A stretch of DNA of 64,000 nucleotides from Vulcanimicrobiota bacterium (GTDB lineage: Bacteria; Vulcanimicrobiota; Xenobia; Xenobiales; JADMJV01): positions 54,818 through 118,817 of the forward strand of contig JAFKGI010000023.1 in NCBI GenBank assembly GCA_017307785.1, read 5' to 3'. Of the stretch, positions 35,131 through 42,615 are shown in pieces. Every line of letters begins with the position of its first letter. Position 1 is the stretch's first letter. The notes under the pieces are model-generated. The model was given only the letters and a program-made list of their open reading frames with translations, made no database searches and had not been told where the DNA came from. Both the position numbers and the translations under genes were made by a program.

Positions 35131-36164
35131 CACTGCTGGGGCGGGGGTTCGGCTTCGATCCAGGGCAGCGACCATTGACTGGCCCAGTTCAGCCAGGAAA
35201 TCGGTTTACGCACGCGGCGGCCGCGATAGTCGCGTTCGATCCGCAAATACACGTGTTCCATCCAGCCCAATCGGGCGTCGGTCATGATCAAGCGCTTGCG
35301 CGGCTCATATTCCAGGGAGAAATCCTGGCTGAGAAGGTCCTGCAGTTGCTCCCAGAGACGGTCGCGCACCGAAAAGGACAGCAACAGGCACTTCCCCCCG
35401 GGCGCCAGATACTCGTCCAGACCGGCCACCGCCCGCAGGGTCAGCGCGGCCGGATCCTCGCCGCCGTAAGCGTACATCAAGTCGGAAGAGACCGGTAGAG
35501 CGGGCGGATTGCCGACCACGTAGTCAAACTGGCCGCGGGCGGCCGACCACATGTCGCTGAAGTCGTAGCGGCACTCCAGGCCGGGCCGATTCAAGGAATG
35601 GTTCAGACGGGCCAGCTCCAGAGATTGCTCGTTGTAATCGAGTCCGACCACTTCCTCGAAGCCGTCCGGAAGGCTCAGGCCCACCACTCCGCAGCCGCAG
35701 CACAGATCGGCGGCCCGGCCGCGCCCCCGCTCCTGTAACCAGTGCCAGGACGACTCGATGAGCAGGCCGGAGTCGTCGCCCAGATAGACGAATTCGCCCG
35801 GCGAACGACCCGGAATGGAGCTGAAGATCTGGCGCAAACCCGCCCTGGTCCAAAGAGGGGAGACCTGCCAGAGAGCCTGCCCGCCCTCGAGCAGCCCTGG
35901 CCAGTCGGGCAAATCGAGTTTCTGGTGCAGATAGAGCGCCCGATAGAGCCGCTGGCAGCTCTCCGAGACCCGATTCAAAAACCGGCTGGGGTGAGAATGG
36001 GCTCCCAGAGGAAGAGGGCGACCGGCCCGCAAACGTCGTTCGTAACGCGCATTTTGCACAGGACAGACCCGCTGGGTGGTAAAAGCGGGAATGCCACAAG
36101 CCTGGTAGTAGCCGTTCTGGTGCAACCAGTCTGATAGGTCTTGGGTGGAGAAGGAGAACGGCAT
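35097..36164 (-). CDS. Class I SAM-dependent methyltransferase (N5-glutamine/HemK-like signature)
   Basis: 355 residues from the ATG at 36164. Residues ~1-140 form an unrecognised N-terminal domain. Residues ~150-310 form a Rossmann methyltransferase: VYLGDDSGLLIESS, ADLCCGCGVVGLSLP, VVGLDYNEQSLELARLN and the catalytic-type motif YVVGNPPALP. NPP motifs occur in enzymes that methylate planar nitrogen (glutamine, adenine). The substrate is unknown. The start codon shares the CATG at 36162-36165 with the divergent FlhA-like gene, so neither gene has an upstream leader outside the other's coding sequence. Confidence 0.78.
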   Translation of the reverse strand: MPFSFSTQDLSDWLHQNGYYQACGIPAFTTQRVCPVQNARYERRLRAGRPLPLGAHSHPSRFLNRVSESCQRLYRALYLHQKLDLPDWPGLLEGGQALWQVSPLWTRAGLRQIFSSIPGRSPGEFVYLGDDSGLLIESSWHWLQERGRGRAADLCCGCGVVGLSLPDGFEEVVGLDYNEQSLELARLNHSLNRPGLECRYDFSDMWSAARGQFDYVVGNPPALPVSSDLMYAYGGEDPAALTLRAVAGLDEYLAPGGKCLLLSFSVRDRLWEQLQDLLSQDFSLEYEPRKRLIMTDARLGWMEHVYLRIERDYRGRRVRKPISWLNWASQWSLPWIEAEPPPQQCYAGSQRSPVN

Positions 36165-37218
36165 GAGCGGGCGCTTCAAGAAGGCCTCCGGGGATTTCCC
36201 CCCGAGCGAAGCCTGTTTAGAGATGGCTCTGGGGGAGCGCCTCTGGCAAGAGCTCTGTGAGGGCAACGGCGGGCCATGGTGGCATCGCTTGCAGGGAGTG
36301 AACCAACAGCTGTTGACCGCTTATGGTCTGCCGCTCCCCGGCTTGCGTTTGGACCGCGCCTCCGAGCTGGACCCCAATTCCTACCGTTTCCGCCTGGCCG
36401 GTGGTCCCTGGGAGCAGGGTGTCCTCCATCCGGGGCGCTGGTTCGCCACCGGCGACCCCGAAACCGTCTCGCTTTTGATGGGCGAGTTGGGCCACGAGCC
36501 GGTCTACGGCCTGGAGGGGCGCTGGATTCCCGAGTCGAGGGCGGAGGGGGCCGCGGCTCTCGGCTGTCACCTGCTCACCCCGGAAGCGCTCTGGGTGGGG
36601 CATTTGTGCGACCGCGTGGAGAACCGCTTGAACCTTTGCCTGAGCGCCGATTGGCTGCAGCGCCGGCTGCGCCATCTGGAGTTGAAGTCGCCCGGACCGG
36701 CCTTTCTGGAAGCGCTGTGTTGTCTTTTGGAGGAGCGTTGTACCATCGCCCCCCTGGGGAGCCTGGCCGAAGCCTATCGCAGCACCCGCGGAGACCTGTC
36801 CAAGAAGCTGCGCGCGATGCGACTGGCTCTGGGCCCGAGAGTGGCCACTCCCTGGCTCAACGAGCACGATGGCCTGGCCGCCGTCACCCTGACCGAAACG
36901 GCCTCCCGACGATTGCGTCAGGAATTGGCTCGCAAAGGGGGCCCGGAGGGATGGTTTCTGGGGTTGCTGCTGGGGCAACTGCGCGAAGAAGTCGAGTGGG
37001 CCATGAACGAACACGGGGTGGTGGCGCTTTTGACCGCCAGTGACCTGCGCCGTTCCCTGTTCGAACTGCTGCCCTTCGAACTGCGCCGCACGCCGGTGCT
37101 TTCTTTCGAAGAGTTACCGGTGGATATCGACCTGGAAACGGTGGGAATCGTCGGCTCTCGTCTCCATCCCCTGGCCGGCGCCTGGCCGCGCAGCCGGTCC
37201 GATGTAAACGCTTTGTAA
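36163..37218 (+). CDS. Free-standing FlhA/SctV-type (FHIPEP) cytoplasmic domain
   Basis: 351 residues from the ATG at 36163 with AGGAG six bases upstream (a GTG at 36145 is weaker). No membrane helix is seen. It follows the C-terminal domain of flagellar/type III export gate proteins from end to end: ACLEMALGERLWQEL, LPGLRLDRASELDPNSYRF, PVYGLEGRWIPESRAEGAA, GCHLLTPEALWVGHLCDRV, and finally LLTASDLRRSLFELLPFEL with TPVLSFEELPVDIDLETVGI. In FlhA and SctV this domain forms a nonamer ring that docks export chaperones, but it is always attached to an eight-helix membrane domain. Here it stands alone and no other export gene is nearby. Homology is inferred from conserved block order. Confidence 0.8.
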   Translation: MSGRFKKASGDFPPSEACLEMALGERLWQELCEGNGGPWWHRLQGVNQQLLTAYGLPLPGLRLDRASELDPNSYRFRLAGGPWEQGVLHPGRWFATGDPETVSLLMGELGHEPVYGLEGRWIPESRAEGAAALGCHLLTPEALWVGHLCDRVENRLNLCLSADWLQRRLRHLELKSPGPAFLEALCCLLEERCTIAPLGSLAEAYRSTRGDLSKKLRAMRLALGPRVATPWLNEHDGLAAVTLTETASRRLRQELARKGGPEGWFLGLLLGQLREEVEWAMNEHGVVALLTASDLRRSLFELLPFELRRTPVLSFEELPVDIDLETVGIVGSRLHPLAGAWPRSRSDVNAL

Positions 37219-37291
37219 ACTTGTCTTTTCAGTACCTTTTCAGGACCCATTGCTAGAGTAATGGAGAAGAAATAGGAAAGATACAGATAAG

Positions 37292-37483
37292 ATGATTCAA
37301 GATACCAACCGTAACGCTTTCTCGGCCTACCTGACGGCTCCCACGCTGCCCCAGGCCATCGAGTCCCAGAACGGCAAAGAGCCGATCGACCTGTTGATGG
37401 GCAACACCGGCACTCTGGTCTGGTGCGAGCGTCCTCCGTCTCTCAAAGAGTTCTTGCAGGCCACCAGCAACTACGCGGGGTAG
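37292..37483 (+). CDS. Small protein of 63 residues ahead of the FemAB/GNAT-like gene
   Basis: Starts at ATG 37292 after an A-rich stretch containing AGGAAAG, and ends 11 bases before the next gene's GTG. The sequence has one Cys in LVWCERPPS and ends ATSNYAG; there is no signal peptide. It is too short to assign. Its position, start context and spacing suggest a translated first cistron of the operon 37292-39630. It may be a substrate, partner or leader peptide of the acyltransferase-like protein that follows. Confidence 0.5.
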   Translation: MIQDTNRNAFSAYLTAPTLPQAIESQNGKEPIDLLMGNTGTLVWCERPPSLKEFLQATSNYAG

Positions 37484-37494
37484 TCCACCGTGGA

Positions 37495-38646
37495 GTGGAT
37501 AAGCAATTTCCTTTAGTCAATCGAATCGATAGTATCCATCAGGTCGAGGCCCACGAATGGAACGCCTGCGTAGGACCTGAGCACCCGTTCCTATGGCACC
37601 AATTTTTTGCCTGTATGGAAGACAGTGGCACGGCTTGCCCCGAAACCGGGTGGCAACCGTGCCATTTACTTTTCCGGCGGGACGGATTGATTCGTGGTGT
37701 CAGCCCGCTGTTCGTCAAGTTTCACTCGGAGGGCGAATTCGTCTTCGACTATGGGTGGGCTTCGGCTTACGAACGCGCCGGCGGTGCCTACTATCCCAAG
37801 CTCCAGTCGGCCGTTCCCTACACCCCCGTTCCCGGCCCTCGCTTCATGGTCCATCCCGAGGACCCCGACCCTCAGCAGGTCCGTCAATTTTTGCGTCAGG
37901 CCCAGGTTTCCATGGCTCAAGGGCTGCGCGTCTCTTCTCTGCATACCACCTTCTGCAGTGCCGAAGAGTACGAGGAAGGCCCCAGGTCGCGCTGGCTGCA
38001 GCGCCTGGGCATCCAGTTCCACTTCGAGAATCGCAACTACGCGGATTTCGCGGCCTTTACGGCGGAGCTCTCGGCCCGCAAGCGCAAAGCCGTGCTCAAA
38101 GAGCGTCGCGAAGCCCAAAAAGACGTGCAGATCCAGATCGTCTCGGGCTCCGACCTGAAAGAAGAGCACCTGGACTTTCTTTTCCGCTGCTATCTGGATA
38201 CCACCAGTCGCAAATGGGGCCGGGCGGCCCTGACTCGGGACTTCTTCCTTTTGCTGGGCGAAAAAATGCCCGAGCAGGTGGTCTTGATGCTGGCCTCGCG
38301 CCAGGGTAAATACCTGGCCGCCGCCCTGAACTTCCGCGGCAGCAAAGCTCTCTTCGGGCGCAACTGGGGTGCGCTGGAAGAAGTCCCCTTCCTGCACTTC
38401 GAACTCTGCTACTACCAGGCCATCCAGTATGCTATCGAGCACCGCCTGGAGCGCGTGGAGGCCGGTGCTCAGGGATTTCACAAAGTGGCTCGAGGCTATC
38501 TGCCCCGGCTCACTTACAGTCTGCACTGGATCGCGGACTCCGGCTTCCGCGGAGTGCTCGACCAGGTCCTGCGAGAAGAGCGAGCGGAAATCACGCAGCA
38601 GAGGCAGTTGTTAGAGGAAGAGCATTCCCCTTATCGCAAGGGGTAG
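37495..38646 (+). CDS. GNAT-fold FemAB-like protein (DUF482 family)
   Basis: 383 residues from the GTG at 37495. It has the family features HPFLWHQFFACMEDSG near the start, YYPKLQSAVPYTPVPGPRF, SSLHTTFCSAEE, the basic ELSARKRKAVLKERR stretch and a C-terminal GAQGFHKVARGYLPRLT. Members (PF04339) are predicted acyl- or aminoacyl-transferases loosely termed peptidoglycan-biosynthesis/recognition proteins, with two GNAT-type lobes; the substrate is not established. The galE start follows three bases after its stop, suggesting a link to cell-envelope sugar modification. Confidence 0.8.
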   Translation: MDKQFPLVNRIDSIHQVEAHEWNACVGPEHPFLWHQFFACMEDSGTACPETGWQPCHLLFRRDGLIRGVSPLFVKFHSEGEFVFDYGWASAYERAGGAYYPKLQSAVPYTPVPGPRFMVHPEDPDPQQVRQFLRQAQVSMAQGLRVSSLHTTFCSAEEYEEGPRSRWLQRLGIQFHFENRNYADFAAFTAELSARKRKAVLKERREAQKDVQIQIVSGSDLKEEHLDFLFRCYLDTTSRKWGRAALTRDFFLLLGEKMPEQVVLMLASRQGKYLAAALNFRGSKALFGRNWGALEEVPFLHFELCYYQAIQYAIEHRLERVEAGAQGFHKVARGYLPRLTYSLHWIADSGFRGVLDQVLREERAEITQQRQLLEEEHSPYRKG

Positions 38647-38649
38647 CCC

Positions 38650-39630
38650 ATGAAAATTCTCGTCACCGGTGGAGCCGGCTATATCGGCTCGCACACCACC
38701 AAACATCTGGTTTCTCAAGGGCACGAAGTGGTCGTGCTGGATAGCCTGGCTCGCGGACACCGCTGGGCCGTGCGTTGGGGGGAACTGGAAGAAGTGGACC
38801 TGCTCGATCTGGCCGGCGTCGAGAGGGTTCTGCGTAAGCATCGGCCTGACGCTGTCCTTCACTTCGCCGCCTACGCCCTGGTGGGCGAATCGGTCAGAAT
38901 CCCGGAACTCTACTACCGGAACAATTTCGTCGGCAGCCTCAACCTGCTGGAAGCGATGGTCAAGAACGAAGTCAAGCGTCTGGTTTTCAGCTCGACTTGC
39001 GCCGTCTACGGCGTGCCGGACGGTCCCCTGCATGAAGATCACCCCAAAGCACCCGTGAACTCCTATGGCATGAGCAAGCTGATGACGGAGCAGGCGATTG
39101 CGGATTTTCGCCTGGCCCACGGACTGCAGGCCTGCGCGCTCCGCTACTTCAATGCCTCGGGTTGCGACCCGGACGGGGAGACGGGCGAGGTACACGACCC
39201 GGAAACCCACTTGATTCCCTGTATTTTTAACGCTCTGGTCGAGAATCGCGCGGTCCAGCTCTATGGCACCGACTATCCGACCCCGGACGGCACCTGCATT
39301 CGCGACTATGTGCATGTCCTGGACCTGGCCTCGGCCCATCGTCTTGCCCTGGAGAAGCTGGCCGCGGGTGCCGAACTGCGACCGGCTTACAACCTGGGCA
39401 CCGGCCGCGGCCACAGCGTCCGCGAAGTGATTGCGGTGGTCGAGAAGGTGACCGGACGCAAAGTTCAGGTGGAAATCTGCCCGCGTCGACCGGGGGACCC
39501 TCCGGCCCTGGTGGCGAGCGCCGATCGTGCTCAGCAAGAGCTGGGGTGGCGTCCGCAATGGACGGATCTGGAGCAGACTGTCGCTTCCGCCTGGCGCTGG
39601 CATTGCCAGCATTTCTGTCAAACCCCATGA
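38650..39630 (+). CDS. galE: UDP-glucose 4-epimerase
   Basis: 326 residues, an extended short-chain dehydrogenase. NAD-binding GGAGYIGSH at the N-terminus, VLHFAAYALVGESV, the catalytic Ser in VFSSTCAVYG and YGMSK with Tyr-x3-Lys, then ALRYFNASGCDPDGETGE and GTGRGHSVREVI as in GalE. It interconverts UDP-glucose and UDP-galactose (and possibly the N-acetyl forms) for surface polysaccharides. It is the third gene of the operon beginning at 37292. Confidence 0.95.
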   Translation: MKILVTGGAGYIGSHTTKHLVSQGHEVVVLDSLARGHRWAVRWGELEEVDLLDLAGVERVLRKHRPDAVLHFAAYALVGESVRIPELYYRNNFVGSLNLLEAMVKNEVKRLVFSSTCAVYGVPDGPLHEDHPKAPVNSYGMSKLMTEQAIADFRLAHGLQACALRYFNASGCDPDGETGEVHDPETHLIPCIFNALVENRAVQLYGTDYPTPDGTCIRDYVHVLDLASAHRLALEKLAAGAELRPAYNLGTGRGHSVREVIAVVEKVTGRKVQVEICPRRPGDPPALVASADRAQQELGWRPQWTDLEQTVASAWRWHCQHFCQTP

Positions 39631-39736
39631 ATCTACCAGAGCCTTATGAGCAGAAGATAACGGAAGAAATACGAAACCTTCTCTAGTCGTCCGTGGTTTT
39701 ATGGCTTACACTTAAACTGTTAGAGAAGGGGCGCCA

Positions 39737-40162
39737 ATGAATGCAAGACTAGGTATCCTTCAGAAATTTCAGGCCTGGATGATGGCGTTGGGCAGCAAGC
39801 CGACCGAACCACCACCCGTGCCCACCCAGCCTCAAGAGCAGCCTCTGTTCAAGCTCTCTCGTCTGATGGTGGCGATTGCCTGTCCGCCGGGACGTCGCGG
39901 CGGCGGTTTGCAGGTGATGGTGGACGCTCTCAACGAGGAGCAGATCACCTGTAAGTCGCGCGAACTGCTGAAAGAGGGCGAAAAGTTGGAGCTGGCCATG
40001 TTGATGCAGGGCGTCGGGCACGTACGCATTCCCGTGCGGGTCGAGTGGGTACTTCTCTCCAGCTTCGGTCACTCGGCCGGACTTCAAATCGAACATGACG
40101 ATCAGACCCGTGAGATCATGACCACCTATGTGAACCTTTTACAGAACAATTCGCGCGGTTAA
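39737..40162 (+). CDS. PilZ-like domain protein (degenerate)
   Basis: 141 residues. After a Pro-rich linker (~20-35), residues 38-135 have the beta-barrel spacing of PilZ proteins: an LSRLMVAIAC strand, ITCKSRELLKEGEKLELAM, IPVRVEWVLLSSFGHSAGLQIE, then a terminal helix. The classic c-di-GMP ligands (RxxxR and D/NxSxxG) are not present, so ligand binding is uncertain; non-binding PilZ variants act in pilus assembly. GAAGGGG lies eight bases before the ATG. Gene order links it to no clear partner, but the window holds several c-di-GMP enzymes. Confidence 0.6.
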   Translation: MNARLGILQKFQAWMMALGSKPTEPPPVPTQPQEQPLFKLSRLMVAIACPPGRRGGGLQVMVDALNEEQITCKSRELLKEGEKLELAMLMQGVGHVRIPVRVEWVLLSSFGHSAGLQIEHDDQTREIMTTYVNLLQNNSRG

Positions 40163-40164
40163 GG

Positions 40165-40192
40165 TTGACACGGTGGTGAATTTAATGATAAC
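40165..40192 (+). promoter_or_regulatory. Likely promoter of rpsD
   Basis: TTGACA, 16-base spacer, GATAAC, 38 bases before the ATG. A second TTGACA occurs at 40208-40213, too close to the start to serve alone. Confidence 0.5.
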
Positions 40193-40229
40193 CATAACGG
40201 ACATTTATTGACAGGACCCTTATCGAGTT

Positions 40230-40838
40230 ATGAATTTGCGTGGACCTAAAGCCAAGATCTCCCGCCGCCTGGGGATCGCAGTCACCCAGAAAGTGCAGAA
40301 AGTCTTGGACCGACGCGCCTACCCCCCGGGACAGCACGGACCCACCACGCGCAACCCTGAACCCAAGTCGGTTTACGGTAAGCAGCTCCGCGAGAAGCAG
40401 CGCCTGCGTGCTCAGTACAACGTTTCCGAGAAACAGCTGCGCACCTACTATGCGAAAGCGGTACGCAGCACCTCGCCCACCGGCGAGGCCCTGGTTTCGA
40501 CCCTCGAGTCTCGCCTGGACGCGGTCATCTACCGCTCCGGCTTCGCTCGCTCGATCTTCGCTGCTCGCCAGTATGCCGCTCACGGCCACTTCGAAGTTAA
40601 CGGACGTCGCGTGACGATTCCTTCAATGCTTCTCCGCGCCGGTGATGTGGTTCAGCTGCGCCAGCCCAGCCGCGAATGCGCAACCTTCCAGGACCCCCGC
40701 CTCGAGCAGCAGACCGTGCCTGAGCACCTGCTGGTTGACCGCGCTGAGTTCAAGACCACCGTGCAGCGCAAGGCCTCGGCTACCGAAGCCCCCATCGTCT
40801 GCAACATCAGTATGGTCGTCGAGTTCTACAGCCGCTAA
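40230..40838 (+). CDS. rpsD: 30S ribosomal protein S4
   Basis: 202 residues. It has KISRRLGIAVTQ, RRAYPPGQHGP, YGKQLREKQRLR, the S4 RNA-binding domain with LESRLDAVIYRSGFA and ARQYAAHGHFEVNGRRV, and a C-terminal VVEFYSR. The N-terminus lacks the zinc cysteines, i.e. the C-minus form. S4 nucleates 30S assembly on 16S rRNA and helps decoding fidelity. Here it is a lone gene with its own promoter and terminator rather than part of the alpha ribosomal-protein operon. Confidence 0.97.
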   Translation: MNLRGPKAKISRRLGIAVTQKVQKVLDRRAYPPGQHGPTTRNPEPKSVYGKQLREKQRLRAQYNVSEKQLRTYYAKAVRSTSPTGEALVSTLESRLDAVIYRSGFARSIFAARQYAAHGHFEVNGRRVTIPSMLLRAGDVVQLRQPSRECATFQDPRLEQQTVPEHLLVDRAEFKTTVQRKASATEAPIVCNISMVVEFYSR

Positions 40839-40857
40839 TCCAGGCGGTCCAAGAAAA

Positions 40858-40892
40858 AGCCCTGTGGCCGGCCTGGTCACAGGGCTTTTTTT
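40858..40892 (+). terminator. Terminator of rpsD, probably bidirectional
   Basis: Stem AGCCCTGTG/CACAGGGCT with a 12-base loop, followed by TTTTTTT. On the other strand the stem is followed by TTTTTC, so it can also end the convergent vWA operon. Confidence 0.88.
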
Positions 40893-40919
40893 ATGGCTGA
40901 AGTTCCGGAGAGTTCGGAT

Positions 40920-42614
40920 TTACAGAGGGCCGCCGCCGTCGCCGCTGAGAGAGCCCCCCGGTCCGCCGCTGCGGTTGCGACGCAGCCAGAAGACCTCGCG
41001 GCCCTTGCCTTCGGGGCCCACTTCGAAACGGAATTCGTCGCCCTGCCAATGGACGGCAGCCTTGCGAGCTTCTTCTTCGAAGACGAAGTCGGGCTCGGCC
41101 ACCAGACTCAGACTGCCCAGCGAGCTGCGCAGCCGGCAGTGGGGCTCGCCTTTGCCGTTGCAGATGAGGTACGTCCCAGAGAGGGCGGACAGAGTGAATT
41201 CCTCCTCGATACCCGGTCCCTCGAGGCGCAACGGTATTTTCCAGAGCAGCACCGCTCCCGCCGCGGCCACCGCCAACACCGCTCCGGCCGCAATCAGAAT
41301 GCCAAAGACAATGGCCGAACTCGGGTCCGCCTTGACGCGAACGACCAGCCTTCTTTGAAAGAGGATGTCGCGCTCGGCTCCATTGTTTTGATTCAAATCT
41401 TGCTGCTGCAACATGTATTGCTCGACCTCGTCCAGTCGAGGTACGGCCTTCAGGCGCGCCTGCATTTCCGGGGGCACTTCGTGGGTCAGGTTGCCCTGGT
41501 CGACATGGAGCACCGCCTTCATTTTGACATTGCCCTGCACTTCCGGGAGGTACGACTGGAACAGATGCGACAACATCTGACTGGTACGCCTCTGGAGCAA
41601 GATGGGTTGTCCGTTGGGGCCGGCTACGTGCAGGCTGAAGAGCGTCATGGAATCCTGTTCAGGCGCTACTTCCAGCGTCTTGGGGGTGACCTGCCAGGTG
41701 AGCTTGTTCTTGCTGCCCCCTTCATAAACGGGAGGGACGTTCAGTTCCACATCGGCGTCCTCCAGAGAGGCTCCCTGAACTCTCCAGCCTTTCAGTCGCG
41801 AACGGATCTTGAAGCGCAGGTTGCCCTGAAACTTGTCGCCCTCGTTGAAGTAGAGGACGGTCTGGCCGCCTTCTTGCTCGATGCGATGTTTACCGGGAGA
41901 GTCCAGCACCAACTCCTTGGAGAAGTCCAGAGTGGTGGTATCGGTCTCATTGTAGAGAGGGCGAAAAAGCATACCGCCAAAGCGGGTGCGCTTCTCGACT
42001 TCTTTGGCCAGATCGGCGGCTTCGGCGGTGTCCATGACGCGAGGGGGAATCAAGAGATACATCACCAGGCAATCGTTCGGCCGCTTTTGCGGGTCGGCCA
42101 GCGGAAACAGGTAGACGTAGTTGAAGTCGGGGCTGTCGCGCAAGCGCTGATAGAAAGCCTTGTCGGACTGGTTGGTGCTGAAGTTGTTTTCGTTATCGGT
42201 GATCAGCCAGATAATGCCGGGGTGCGGGCTGGCCTGCAGCATCAACTGGGCCAGATCGAGCGCCCGTGACATGTCGGTGGCTCCGCCACCGGGTACGGCC
42301 ATGTCCTCGAAGCGGTTGGCGAAGTCCGGCAAAGGTGCCGGACCCAGTGCGACCCGGTTCTCTTTTTCGTCGGTGGCTACGTCGGAGAAGGGGCGCAGCG
42401 TGAAATGGCTGCCTTCGGAGAAGAACTTGCCCCCGGGCTGGAGCAGCGACTTGAGCATTTCCGGGAGTTCAGGTGACCAGGCCTGATGATCGGCATAACC
42501 ACGGCTGCGCATACTGCCCGAGACATCGACCAGAACCACGTGGTCCAGAGTCGGGGGAGCCGCCCAGGCCGCATGGCTGCAAAGGGTTGCCAGCAGACAG
42601 ATCCAGCGTTTCAC
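40920..42614 (-). CDS. Membrane-anchored von Willebrand factor A protein
   Basis: 564 residues from the GTG at 42614, which gives a signal peptide (VKRWICLLATLCSHAAWA); the longer frame overlaps the previous gene. A vWA domain (~25-215) has the MIDAS motif D30-V-S-G-S, GGGATDMSRAL and ITDNEN, so metal-dependent ligand binding is likely. Then come beta domains (~220-420), one membrane helix (~435-460, AIVFGILIAAGAVLAVAAAG) and a C-terminal cytosolic beta domain of about 100 residues ending in a Gly-rich tail. The MIDAS is outside, the tail inside. It follows the giant coiled-coil gene with a one-base gap, so stop and start are coupled. Confidence 0.82.
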   Translation of the reverse strand: MKRWICLLATLCSHAAWAAPPTLDHVVLVDVSGSMRSRGYADHQAWSPELPEMLKSLLQPGGKFFSEGSHFTLRPFSDVATDEKENRVALGPAPLPDFANRFEDMAVPGGGATDMSRALDLAQLMLQASPHPGIIWLITDNENNFSTNQSDKAFYQRLRDSPDFNYVYLFPLADPQKRPNDCLVMYLLIPPRVMDTAEAADLAKEVEKRTRFGGMLFRPLYNETDTTTLDFSKELVLDSPGKHRIEQEGGQTVLYFNEGDKFQGNLRFKIRSRLKGWRVQGASLEDADVELNVPPVYEGGSKNKLTWQVTPKTLEVAPEQDSMTLFSLHVAGPNGQPILLQRRTSQMLSHLFQSYLPEVQGNVKMKAVLHVDQGNLTHEVPPEMQARLKAVPRLDEVEQYMLQQQDLNQNNGAERDILFQRRLVVRVKADPSSAIVFGILIAAGAVLAVAAAGAVLLWKIPLRLEGPGIEEEFTLSALSGTYLICNGKGEPHCRLRSSLGSLSLVAEPDFVFEEEARKAAVHWQGDEFRFEVGPEGKGREVFWLRRNRSGGPGGSLSGDGGGPL

Positions 42615-42615
42615 C

